From Dasyornis broadbenti (taxonomy: Eukaryota > Chordata > Aves > Passeriformes > Dasyornithidae), in the NCBI GenBank assembly GCA_013397935.1, contig VZRN01001305.1, forward strand, positions 3,385,853-3,449,852: a DNA stretch of 64,000 bases, in the 5' to 3' direction. Below are positions 24,771-36,787 of the stretch, piece by piece (the stretch's first letter is position 1; every line of letters begins with the position of its first letter). Under the pieces are notes generated by a model. It saw nothing but the letters and a program-made list of their open reading frames with translations, had not been told where the DNA came from and did no database searches. The position numbers were made by a program, and so were the translations under genes.

Positions 24771-25245
24771 GGGCCTTACCTGTCTCACAGCCAGTGCCCT
24801 TAGTGGAACCTTAACCTGGGACTGACAGGCATTGCCCAGATGAAGGAGCTGTAAGAGGAAATTTCCTTTGGCAATCCCCTCCTACTTTGGCAGCTGTTTT
24901 CTGGCCCTACACATACTGTAGGTCTGGGATCTCTTTGGCAACCTCTCCCTGCCAGCCCTAACTAGATGGTCAGATAAGTCTTTACCTTGGACCAACAGCC
25001 ATGACCTCTAGAGAGAGGTTTCAGGGGAAATTTCTTTTTCCAGCCCTCCTCTTCTGGCAGGCCTTTTAGTCCTACTTATACTGCAGCTCTAGAGTATATT
25101 GTTTTCTTGACATTAATTCTATGCCTTCATCTGAGCCTTAACCCAAGACCTATAAAAAAGAATTTTCTGCAGACCACCTCTTGCTTTGGCAGCCCCTTTT
25201 CAGCCTTACTTGGCAGCTTTAGGCTTTCTTTGTTACCTAAGAACC
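24771..25245 (+). repeat. Strongly diverged tandem array, about 160-175-bp units
   Basis: Three successive units share a common order of blocks. Each opens with a 'cctTaACCt.gga' block (24808, 24981, 25137), then a 'gaaatttc' or 'gaattttc' block, then 'ccctcct...ctttggcag', then a 'tagtcctac' or 'agccttactt' block, then 'actgcagctctag' or 'ggcagctttag', and finally a T-rich 'ctttg..acc' block. The spacings are 173 and 156 bp. A partial further unit, with its 'cttacctg...cagcca' block, seems to precede at 24771. Divergence is high, so the array is ancient. It is not coding. Confidence 0.65.
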
Positions 25246-28200
25246 CTAAGAAAAATTGCAGGTCTTAACAGCAGTTTACGAGAGTGTGTAAATACATAAT
25301 TTTATTCTTTTAGGAAAATGTATCAGTCATTCATTGTTATGCTGAATGTGCTGTAAATTCATATGGTGCATGCGGAAAAGGCAGGCTGTTAGTGGTACTC
25401 TTCTCAGATACTTGTTCTTACATGATTTAGTTTATGCTAAAATTCATTCTGAGGGGAGAATAGTTACTTTTGTGGTATGGAATGAATGGAAAGATGTCTA
25501 AACTCCTTCAGATGAACATATGTGATATCTAAAAGTCTATGTAAAGACTATGAAAAGAAGATTGTCCTCTATCATCTAACTGCTATATTCTCTCAGTCCC
25601 CTAAAGTAATTGAAATACCTAATTTTGTAGATGTTGCATTCATGATGCATACAGAACCAGTGTGCATAACAAGGATGTAAGCACTTCTATATTTTACTTT
25701 AAGAAAGAAGTGATCTCAGGTGATTTGAGTGAATATTACTGTCACACTTATTTTAAAAGCAAGTTCAACTACATTTTAAATTTGAAATTTAATAACATAT
25801 GATATCTTTCAGAGCATCTGTCAGAAACAAATCTATTTTCTTCTCTGTGTAGAGGGGAAAAATCACCTTTGCTCATTAAGCACATGCAGAATGTAATTTC
25901 ACATGGCATATCTGTTTTACTGGTGGATTTTGTTAACATGGCTGGAATCATAAAGCTCACAACATCATCAAGTGGCAAGAGTTTTACAATCCCTCAGTTT
26001 CAATGCTTAAAATATAACCTGATGGTGTTTCAGAAGTTCATGATGTTTTCAAGTCTTGGGGACTAAAAAAAAAGTATGATAAAGCTACTTCATCTTGAAA
26101 TATACAGGAGAGGTGGAATACTAACCCGTATGAGGGTGACTTCATTTTGGTAGGAAAATGCTTAAAAATATATATGATCAAGGTCTAAAAATTCATAAAA
26201 GTGATGGCTTAGGAGGAAAGTGATGACAAGTAAAAATGTTAATCACAAAATCCTGCAGTTCTGGAATTAAAGGCAGTCCCTGAAACCACTAGGAAGTCCG
26301 TATAAAATAGATAACACTTTTTCATTTGGAATGTAGAAATTCTGAAATTTCTCTCTCCAGGAAGTTGCGGAGTGGCAGAATTTGAGACCGACTTAAGGTG
26401 CATGTCACAACAGAATCTTTTACTTGCTTAAATATCAAACAGTTTCACTCATGTTCTGGTTTGTTTGTTTTTTTCTTAATTAAAGCAGCACCTTTTCTGA
26501 TAACATCTATCAAAATTTCATCAAACTAAAGATACATAGTTTAAAAATATGAGGAATCTAATGAGATTTTAAATTTCTTTTATTTAGACTATTAAAATGA
26601 AATCTTCAATTAACCCTTTTCCTCAGTAAATATCCAAAAACCAACATAAATATTTCATTCTCCTATTCTTACACACCAATACCAGCAATCAGATAATCTT
26701 GTCATCAGGGTCTTCCCTTAGGTCTCTTACAGAGGCTTCATGATTATACGCTTTAAAACAGACGTCTAAATATGAGGCAGCCAGCTAGAGTTCCACTGGA
26801 GGAGTACGAACATCTTAATTCTATTGGAAGTTCTTTTATACCTTTCAGTAAAGTAAGTAAAATTTTTAAAGATAAGGAAACAAGTATGTTCCAGACCCAA
26901 ACAATTAGCTCTAAACAGAAAATTGCTGAGAAATCATTTGGCTAAATTCTCTCCACACAGTTTGGAAGAGTTCATGATGGAGGCTAATTGTTAGAAAATT
27001 AAAGGGGAAAGGAATGGGGATTTTTCTGTTCAGAAAGTGATCGAACAGCTCAACAGAAGTTGCTCCAGAAAACTAACTAGCCTCCTCTACCATCAGGAGG
27101 AAGAAAACCAAAGATCAGTCATCTTTTCTTCCCTACTCTGAGCTTATTAAATAGCTGTTTTCCACCTTCATCCTCTGCAGGACATCATATGTGATCTGTT
27201 TATGAAGATTATATTGTGCAAAACTAGCATGAATACTTTTTAATGTCCATTTGAAGTGGAATAGTATTGACTGTAGATTGTTTTAAAAGAAAATATCAGA
27301 TTCATTGCATACAGCAACCCGATTTATGATGGCACTGCAGTTTTTCACTCTTACTAGTTTCTGAGAAAGTGTATACTGCTAAAGACTCTGCTGTCAACAG
27401 GAAGTTCTCATTTCTCTTTTTGTAAAAGGAACTTTCCAAAAGTTTAATTTGATAGAAAATTTATTCTACTTGCATTAGAGGCTTAAAGAAGATTTTATTT
27501 CATTTTTCTTCTCCCAAAGTAAACATTTTCCTCAGAGTTGGGCAGTCCATTCTGAGAATAGCAGTAGAACCTGAGATTGTAGTATTTACAGCAGAACCAA
27601 TAAGAAGTTTGTCTGTACTTTTATATCCAATCACTTCTTTGGCTTTTGGCTTGGATAAAATAATCTTCAACTCTAAGATACACATAGTGCCCATGCAGAG
27701 TAGGCTGTAGGCTCTAATTGTCTTTGTAAAGTTCCATTAAAACAAAAGCAAAGGTACCCAAAAAGATTAGAAGGAAAGTATGCTTTGCAAGAACATAGAA
27801 CTTTATTTCTAGCTACAAGAAAGGCTTATGAAATTGGAAGATTTTAAAAATGAGATTTCTTCCATCAGAAATGTGACCTCTGCTTGGCCCCAGTTCCCCA
27901 TTTTTATTTTCCCAATTTTATTTTTTCCTTTATATGCATTCTAATTTCAAGACACTGACTTTTAACTGATCAGGTGAAGTGTTGCACATTGTTGGTAGGA
28001 ATTTTCCTTAGAGGTTTGAAAATACTTGGATTTCTCAACTCCTTTTTAAATATACCCTCCCAAAAAATTCTCGATAATAACCTTCTGGTTATGGGAATTC
28101 ACTCACAGTCTGAGTTTGTAATGTCTGTTTGTCATTGTATTGTTTACTCTTCCGTTGCTGTTGTGGAAGCCTGTTATGTTCACTGTGAGTGACTAAGGTA

Positions 28201-28783
28201 TAAAATGGTGGAGAATGGTGTTTTTAAAAATCTCACTAATATTTCCAGTAAATGAATGGACATTTATATATGATATTAAAGTAAATTTCCTGCAATTTTG
28301 TTAAAATAAATCTTTGGCATTCAGGATAAACTAAAGGAAATATTTAGGTATAAATTATGTTCTCTATATATTTAATATGGAAGTAGATTTCCCTGTTTCA
28401 TTTTGTGTGGTTCATTCCCCACCCTGCCACTTCCCAAGGTATGTATTTCACAGTCTTGAAATGCAACTGGCACAGTGTAAATCCTTATAACATAACAAAA
28501 ATCTAAATATGACTGTAAAAATAAATAAGCAAACACATATACATATATGCAGTTTACTATGATTGAATGTTTCTTGCTCATGAGGTCAGGTTGAAGAATC
28601 AAGCTGTATTTTGTATAAGTCCCTTACTAAGGGACTTAAAAAGAAAGTCATCTTGACATTCAAATGCTAAATGTGAGAAAGGTCCAAGAGAGCATAGGAA
28701 AATTTGTCACTGTACTCTTATTAACAGTGAGACGTGTAACTTACTTTTCCTTTCTTGGGGGGAAACATGTTCTTGAAACATGT
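25246..28783. other. AT-rich non-coding sequence
   Basis: No gene is supported. A minus-strand frame at 27500-27694 has a coding-like look and is followed by AATAAA (complement of 27494-27499), but it has no recognised family. A perfect 11-bp-arm palindrome with a 1-nt centre lies just downstream of this stretch, at 28616-28638. Confidence 0.5.
28616..28638. repeat. Short perfect inverted repeat (11-bp arms, 1-nt centre)
   Basis: The arm taagtccctta is followed by c and then its exact reverse complement. It has no neighbouring T-run and is not a terminator. It is probably a chance palindrome or a protein-binding site. Confidence 0.7.
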
Positions 28784-28920
28784 TATTAATATGTATTAAT
28801 ATATATAATATAATATAATATAATATAATGTAATATAATATAATATAATATAATATAGTATAGTATAATATAATATATTAACAAATATATAATATTAATA
28901 TGTTTATGTATTATATATAC
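28784..28920. repeat. TAATA pentanucleotide microsatellite with AT-rich flanks
   Basis: The core at about 28804-28878 is a run of TAATA units, with isolated single-base interruptions (a g at 28830, and g substitutions at 28858 and 28863). It is flanked by irregular TAAT/TATA sequence. It is expected to be length-variable between individuals and prone to slippage and assembly error. Confidence 0.95.
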
Positions 28921-31900
28921 TGTTAAAATAAGATTGTGATAATCTGCAAAAGCAAATAACATCTGTTAGCTTTATTGTTAAGGTCCAATGCTTGAAGTAA
29001 AAGTAGTTTCTGCACAAATGAATGTAGCTTCTCAAGAGGGTACCTTTTGAAGAAACGAGAAGACAAGGAGTTCAAGAGAAACTTGGTATTTAATGAAAAA
29101 CAAAACTGAATCTTAACTATTTCTAAAAATGTTATAGTGTAATGGTCAGGAAAGATACTTTGCTGTGAAACACCTACAGTTACTCATTGCTGCTGTCAGC
29201 ATTGCAGGCACCAGTAGCCTCCAGACCCAAATGTGTGGGTCTGGTCAAGTATGTCTATATTTAATAAAGTCGGAAATGAGAAAACATGCAAGTTAAAGGA
29301 AACAAGCTACGTTCAACCGCTTTTTCTTCATGGGTAGATTGTCTGGCTTGTTATTAACTGTGCAGGGTGCAGAGTCTGCCACTGCTTTACATTAAGTAAC
29401 TTAGTCCTGGAAGGCTTAAAAGCATTTTTTCTGAGAGCTGCCCTGAAACAATGTAATGACTTATTTCACCATTATCTCATGTATCTCCTCCTATTAAGTT
29501 CTTGTCATGAGTTGATAGAAGTTTTTGTTGTCTAATTGTCTCTGGCATCAGTCACTCTTTTGCTTCGTTTGGGTTCTTGCCTCATTCATTTCCAGGAATA
29601 ACTGTTAACAAACTGTAGCTGATGACATCTTGCCCTCATTCACAATGCACGAAGTTTTCCAGTGTGTTTGCCATTGCTGTGTCCTGCTGCGACAGCAAGC
29701 GGAATTTTCCTTAGGCATAATGGGATGTCTGTGTAATGGGACACACTGGTGCTTCATTAAGAAAATGTGTAAATTAACACATTTTTCAATATTTTTAAAC
29801 CATTTTCCAGTATTTTTCCCTTAATTAATATTCACTTTCAAAAGAAGTGTTAGGTATTATTGGGGAGATTAATTTGGACAGTGAGGCATGTGGACAGAGA
29901 TCTTTGATAGTATTGTTTTGTTAGCTTATTCTTCAATGAAATTCGAGGAAATAATCTGTGTTTAGACTTGCAAGTATATCTTCCCAGAAGCCTGTTAATT
30001 GCTGAGTGATGACTTTGTGGTGAGAGCATATTGATTTTTCATCTCTTTGTCAGCTTAAATTAACTATTTGTTTCAGGAAAGGTCATACTTGTTATTTAAT
30101 TGTGAATTATTAGATATAATTGAGCATTGGTTTACATACTGGTAAACAGGATATAATGTAAATTTGTCTTCTCAAACTGTGATACCTTTTAAAGTTTCTT
30201 TTCATTGTTTATGTATTAGTAATTACTTTCAGATTGTCTGTTCATTTTCCACTGGGTTGTCCCTGGTGATACAACTTTCAGATTCTTTTTACACAAAATG
30301 TCCATCTTTGTTGAAAATACATAATTTACTTCTAGCAATGCTTCCCTTTCTAGAAAATGTAAAAGATGGATTCATAACTGACTAAGCCATAAAATGTGGA
30401 TTTTAATTTATAATTATTTGTGCTTCGGCTAGTTCTCCCTGAAACATTAGGAATCAGGACTTGGTCCCATCCGACATTTGCATTTGGTCTCAAATAGTTT
30501 CAAAGTAATCTTTTGTGTAGTAAAGGCAGAGCATATAATTTAATGTATTATTGCTGCATGCCATGGGAAGTTTAATCTTTGTTAGTACACAGTGAAATAG
30601 CATACTTTGTTAAATCCAGAGCCTCAAAAGTCCTTGGGTCTCAGCTATGGAATGGCTGAGAATTCCTGACATGGTGCTGTCTAACTTGCCTTCAGTTAAA
30701 ATTTTCTGGGTATCTAAGTACGTACAGAAAGTTTGTCTCCATTGCATCACAGTTACATGGCCTGGCACATGTTTTGATCTCAGGTGTGCTCCAGATCCTC
30801 GCAAAAGGGTCTTTTAAGAGTTTACTGAGAAAGGCTACATTCAAAAAGCCTCTTCCTTGATAAAACTCAGGCGTGTGCTTGGACTCCTTTTGCTTGACAT
30901 TGTAACTCCATTTTGCAAAGGTATGGTAGTCTGAGATCCCCTGTCTTTCAGAGTGTGAGGGGTTTTACCCTACTTCTTCTACACAGGTGAATGTCAGAGT
31001 TGGAGGCTTCTGCTAATCTGTTTGGAGGCACTTGCCATTCTTTTACTGAAACTGTTCCAATATGCCATGAACAAATAAATTATTGTTGGAGCAGAAAAAA
31101 CGCAAGTAAAACTGCTTGAAGGGATTTGGAAATTATGAAGAGGCCTGACACATATTTTATGGAAAGCACAAATTCAGTCTTCAGAACATGTGTCCTTTAA
31201 ATTTTTTTTTTACCATCTTCCAGCAGCTCTTCCTCTGCCCGTGCTCCCTCTCCACAAGGTTGAGAGATTTGGGGCCACTGCAGCGAATAATGTTCTCCCT
31301 TCCTGTCTAAATCTCTAATGAAAATCCAGTAGACAGTTGCTCTTCTAGATCAGTTATTTTCAACCTTTTCTTAGTGTGTGGACCTCTTTAGAAAATTCAC
31401 ATTAATAGTGCTATACAGCATAAGAACTTGCTTTTCTTTATGTACTATAGATTTTTTTAGACACAGTTGGGAGAGAGCTTGTATTATCTATAGAAGAAGC
31501 AGATTTATTGCATCTATCTTTATGGTTCCCATCTGAGAATACCAATTCCTTTTAGATAAAAAACTGAATTTAGTATTTGCTCGCTACTTCACATGATCTG
31601 GATTTATGTTAATGATCTCTAAATCAGAAAGTTCATCAATTACAAGTAATTTGGCTTAAATTCCACAGTTTTTTTTTTTTTTCAGCAGAAAATGTCCAGA
31701 GCTAATGATTACTTCAGAATAAATGATTTACCATGAGTATATAATGTATATACTGTAATGTATTTAGTTTTTCAAATATTCTTACTGTTAGCCTGAGATA
31801 CTCAATAAAAGCTGTAAACTTATATTTAGAATAGCTTTATTTCTTTTCATAAAGACAAGCCATCTTCAAAGTGTTTGCATGTACATACATTGTGGGAGTG

Positions 31901-34900
31901 GGACATTTAGAGGTTATACCTCTACCAGTCTGGTTCACTTAAAGTTAATTTATTTTCTTATGCAACTTGATTCCTTTTCACTGAGGCTGAAAAAAAAAAT
32001 CAATTTCTATGATACGTCACCCCTTCAAAGTCATAACCAATGCTGCTGATTCATGACATGATTACCATGCCTTCAAAAGTTCAATTAGCTGAATCTGAAA
32101 TAGAATTTCCAAAGGCAGTGTTGTCCTTAGAGGTAATATAAATGTCAGAAAAAATGTACTAGCTGAATAAATACCATCCACTTACAGTTAAATACTCAGA
32201 CTGCAGATGAATTCTACTTATGGCACTTAAGCAAATAGAGCCATATTGTAGAAAAGGTTGCAAATATGCCTTTCAACGCTGTGAATTCTGTCCAAGAAGA
32301 ATCGATATTGACCAAAAATAGGCTTGCAAAGTTGTAAAGTAAGGTGCTTCTCTGACTTGTGTGTTTTTGTGAAAATTTTTCTACTTTGAAATCAAATGTT
32401 TGAATCCATTTATTTACTGTTGCTATTTTTTGCATACTGCTGATACCCTAAGTTCTTAAGTTTCACTAAATTTCAAATTGAACTTTACATAAAGTTAGAA
32501 AAACAGCATTATTGCCATTTTGAAAGAGTTTAGCTGTTTTGGTGCATAGAAGGTTTGGCACCCAGCGCAGCATCCATGGACCTGGGCTGGGCTCTTCTAC
32601 TTTGCACCACATGGATACACCTCTGGCTTTTCTTTGGAGAGGTAACAATTACATGCTTTGTACAGTCTTCTGTTAACCTGGTAATAAGAAAAATGGATTT
32701 AGCATAAAAGTAGTCATTGGAAAGGGAGACTGATAGGCAAAGTGATTTAAACCTAGTCCAAGCTTTATGTGTGTTTTTTCCTAAGGGGGCAGAAAAATAT
32801 CCCCCAAAAAACTATGAGCTGTGATGACAACGGCGATAAATGGGTAGGTATGCTTGGTTGTCAGGTTTGTGTGAATGGTCTTGTATTGTGCAGTATGCAA
32901 TACGTAACAAAGCTGGCTTTAATAGTTTGCCTACAGGGCCTCAAAGACGTTCTGTCAATTGTCACAACAACAGTTTCTTTTCAGAACGTGTTTGTACTGC
33001 TCCTTCTTTTCATGTTGCTGAGGAACTTATGAGGTATCTGGGGTATACAGCTTATTGTAACAGATTCAAGGCTTAAGAATAGTGTAGGTTTAAGGCTTTC
33101 ACATAAGCATATGAACATCAAAAATACACTGGAAGTCTTCAGAAAAAAGTTCAAAAGCAGTGTGGTTATTGGCACTTGGATTTTTGGGGGCATGTGGTTT
33201 ACTGATACTAGATTTTCTGGATTCAATATACCTTTTAGAATATTCTAAAGCTACCTAGGCACGCAATGATGTGCCCTGTCCAGATGTCATCGACATCTTG
33301 GTGTCCTTTCTACATCACACCTTAATTTATGACAATGTAAAAATGTTGAAGGAGAGAGTAAGTGGAGGAAAATCAGTATGTTTGGTGCTTTAGCAAACCC
33401 CTTTTTTCAGTTGTGTTCTGCAAACCCACATGGTTGTGAAAAATGTGGAGAAAATAGCTAATGTTGTATTTTTGCTTCAGCCAAATGACATGAGGGAACA
33501 GGCTGGGATTTCAGTGCACAGCTGAAAGTTATGGTGCAAGGAGGAATAATTTAGTAGGGATGCTCCTCTTATTAGCATTAAATCAATCAAAACAGTGGTT
33601 TGGGTTCAAAATTCTCACCAGCAAATGTTCCTCTGTGAGCCAAAATGGAGAACAGGACAACCTGTTTATTTTCAGTTCCTATACAGTGAAAATGCTGGTA
33701 GTATTATGAATCGATTACTGAAAGCTGCTAGAACTATCGGGCATAATCCAATCCCTGCAATCTATTTGGAAACATTATTCTCTAAATGGCAGATTTTAAG
33801 ACTGCTCACCATCATTTTTTCAACTACTGGTTAGTGTTTCTAAGATGCAGAGCTGTGATAATGACCTTTATTGCACAGAATCTGGTGTAAGAGCTCAAGG
33901 ATTCTTTCCAGGGCATAATAAAAGGATTTGATATGAACAGCTTGCTTTTAGGTTTAGTGTTGGAAAAAGTAATTACTACGAGGTAATTGCACTGCTGCTG
34001 TTTTTGTTTGGAACATAAGGTGACTATTCCAGCACAATTTGGGATGAAATCTGGTCAGATTTTAATAAAATCCCAAGTAAATATGCACCTCTAAGAGTCA
34101 TGCTCTGTCTGATAAATGTCCTGTATCTATAAACAAAAGTTGTAGTGGAAACCAAGCAAAACTTCATGTTTCTTGCATTGGTCAGATGACCCTGGTGCTG
34201 CATAAGACTTGGGTGTTGAAGGGAAAAAGACCCCTGGATGCTGGTTGAAAATATTTTTGTTTTTTCTCCATTACATGTGAGCTTTGAATTTTCTGTGGTA
34301 TTTGCCTTATTATATATTTTTCTTGCTTGAAAAGTGAAATATTAACTTTGGGAATTGTATTCTCCAATTTAGTATGCCTGTGAAATAGGAACTGGCTTTC
34401 TGACTATTTATGTTTTGTAATTACCAGAAACATTAGTGTGAGCATAGAACTACAGGAGCTCAACTATACGCTTTTATTCTTCTTGAAAAGTTACACTTTT
34501 GTGATGTCAAAACTGACAATTGTACGAAGGATTACGGGGTATGAAACAGAATTGTGGCTTAAAGTGTGGAGTAAGAGAAGAAACTGATTACCCTTGTAGG
34601 AAAAATTGTTAATTTTTGAACGATCTTGGCAAGAGAGACATAACTATCTTGATTTCTTCCTAAAATGATATTTTTCAGATTTTTGAAAACTGTCAAAGTA
34701 AGCACTTTGTTCTTGCTAAGAGATACCCTTAAAGTTTGTCATGTTATGTTATGCAGAATATATGCTGTATAAGTACAGATGTTTAGAAAATCTTGAAAAT
34801 AATGAATTTAGTGTATTCCAGTAAAAAATAATCCTAACTCTACTTCATGTTTAGAAGTATACCTTTCTTCAGCTAAGAAGTGTTTTTTAAATTGAATTGT

Positions 34901-36604
34901 GAGTCAGACTGGCCACACTGTTATCTGTGTAAGACACAAGGAGATTGGGGAACGCTGTAAAACTGATTGAAGTTCAAAACTGTTTTAAGGAATACGTTTA
35001 TCCGGAAACAACTATTTTGTTTTAGAAGGACAAAGAGCTGCTTTTTTGTTTGTTGACAAATTAGAAGCACTGCTGCCACTGAGACTGAGACACTTTCTTG
35101 ATAGGTTAGTGCTATTTAAAGATCACACAAAAAGCTATCAAAGGAAATACACAAAGAAAGGGCATACATTTGATGCTTACTGGAGGTGACCAACAACAAA
35201 TATAGTTTATGTGGAACTTGTAAGGAATGTGATTAATTTAGGAGGTCAGGCATGGAAAGGAAAATAGGAACACCTCACTGTGGTAACACTTTCTTTTTAA
35301 TAAGCACTTAGTATGTAATAAGAGGCATTATTTGTAATTGTGAAAATCATATTCTGAAGCCTTTAACTTAAGATATTTTGCTGTGACTTTCAAAGAGTCA
35401 GAGCTAAAGGATATGGAAATGATAATGCACTCCACAGCAAAATTATTCCTAGACTTTTGGTTATGCAAGCTCTGAAATGGGGTTTATCCATCTTATAAAA
35501 TACACAAATTGTTAGAAAGACCAGTTTGATATTAGATTAATAGCAAAACTAGAGAAGGATGAGTGGGAAACATGCAGCAGGAAATAACTAAGTAAAACTT
35601 GAATGACTTACAGTTAACCAAGTAACATTTTCCAAAATTAGTGGCTATACTAGATTTTTCTTTAAACCAAACCAAAACTATTAAAAAGAATTTTTAATGA
35701 TTTTCCAGTTGATCACAACTTACTATATAAAGGTACTATATGTTTCGTTGTTTAGTAAAACTATTTTAAAACTTCTTAAAAATATTTGGGAACATATAAT
35801 TGCACAAGTAATATTATGCTGCCCTTGTTTTATGCTGTAACAAAGGACTTAACTTTTCTCTTTTAAATGCTGCTTATCATTCTATGTACTCTTAGCCATG
35901 TTCTTTCAGCTTTCAGCACTTGTATTTTTATTAATTTCATGAATTGTTGTTTACTTTTTAGTTTTGCAGTATTGGATTTCAGTGTTCTTAGGTCTTGTCA
36001 GTACCAGAGATATCAGTATTCTACCAGAGATATCTATATCCTTCACTGATTAAGTTAATGTAGCAGCAGCCCTAAGGTTGGGTTTCTGATTATTTCATGC
36101 ATTTTCTGAGATTGAGACATTTCAGCCTGGATGGCTCCTGTTGCCAGCTATTTTCTTACTCTCGTCAAGTTTGGATTGAGTTTTTTGGTATCTTTTGTAT
36201 ATAATGACTTTAGATTTGATTTTGAATCCTCTGGCATCAATGATTGTGTGAAACAGAGCATGGAATAGTCTTATAATCAGATGAAGTCTGAATTAGTAAA
36301 GTATCAGACTGAAATACAAGGAATGCAGATTTCTCTTTACTCCCAGTCCGTGACAGAGCAGTGATGACACAGGTGCTTCCATTTCTGAGTGCTGGACTTA
36401 ACCTGCTTGTAATGTAGTAAAGTAGGCATAACTATGCTGATGCATGTAAAATGCATGCATTAGACATTTAAAGCACTATAGGAGAAAAGTTACTGTTAAA
36501 GGCATGATTCCTGTGTTATGTCTCTTCAGTCTAGTCTGGGAAATCCCAATCTAACTGCTGGACAACTTCAGTCTTTTGATAAATCTGAGTTTATAATTTA
36601 ACAG
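28921..36604. other. AT-rich non-coding sequence
   Basis: No gene is recognised in this 7.7-kb stretch. A T14 run lies at 31669-31682, and a 13-bp tandem duplication (taccagagatatc twice, 20-bp period) at 36002-36034. Short open frames are scattered and show no family features. Confidence 0.55.
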
Positions 36605-36787
36605 TGTTTTTGGGTGGGTGTTGTTTTTTTTTGTTTTGTTTTGTTTTGTTTTAATTGGTATTGTTGTGTGTGTGTGGGGTTTTTTTTTGTTTTTTTTTTT
36701 TTTTTTTTTTTTTTTTGTTTTAATTGGTTTTTTGGTGTGTGTGTGTGGTTTTTTTTTGTTTTGTTTTTTTTTTTTTGGGGTGTTTTT
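36605..36787 (+). repeat. T/GT-rich low-complexity tract containing a duplicated unit
   Basis: A strand-asymmetric tract of T runs, TTTTG units and GT dinucleotides. The order 'gttttaattgg' - 'gtgtgtgtgtgg' - long T run occurs twice in succession (from about 36647 and from about 36717), so a unit of about 70 bp appears to have been duplicated. The open frames crossing it encode only Phe/Val/Cys-rich (plus) or Lys/Asn/His-rich (minus) low-complexity peptides and are not genes. Confidence 0.9.
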
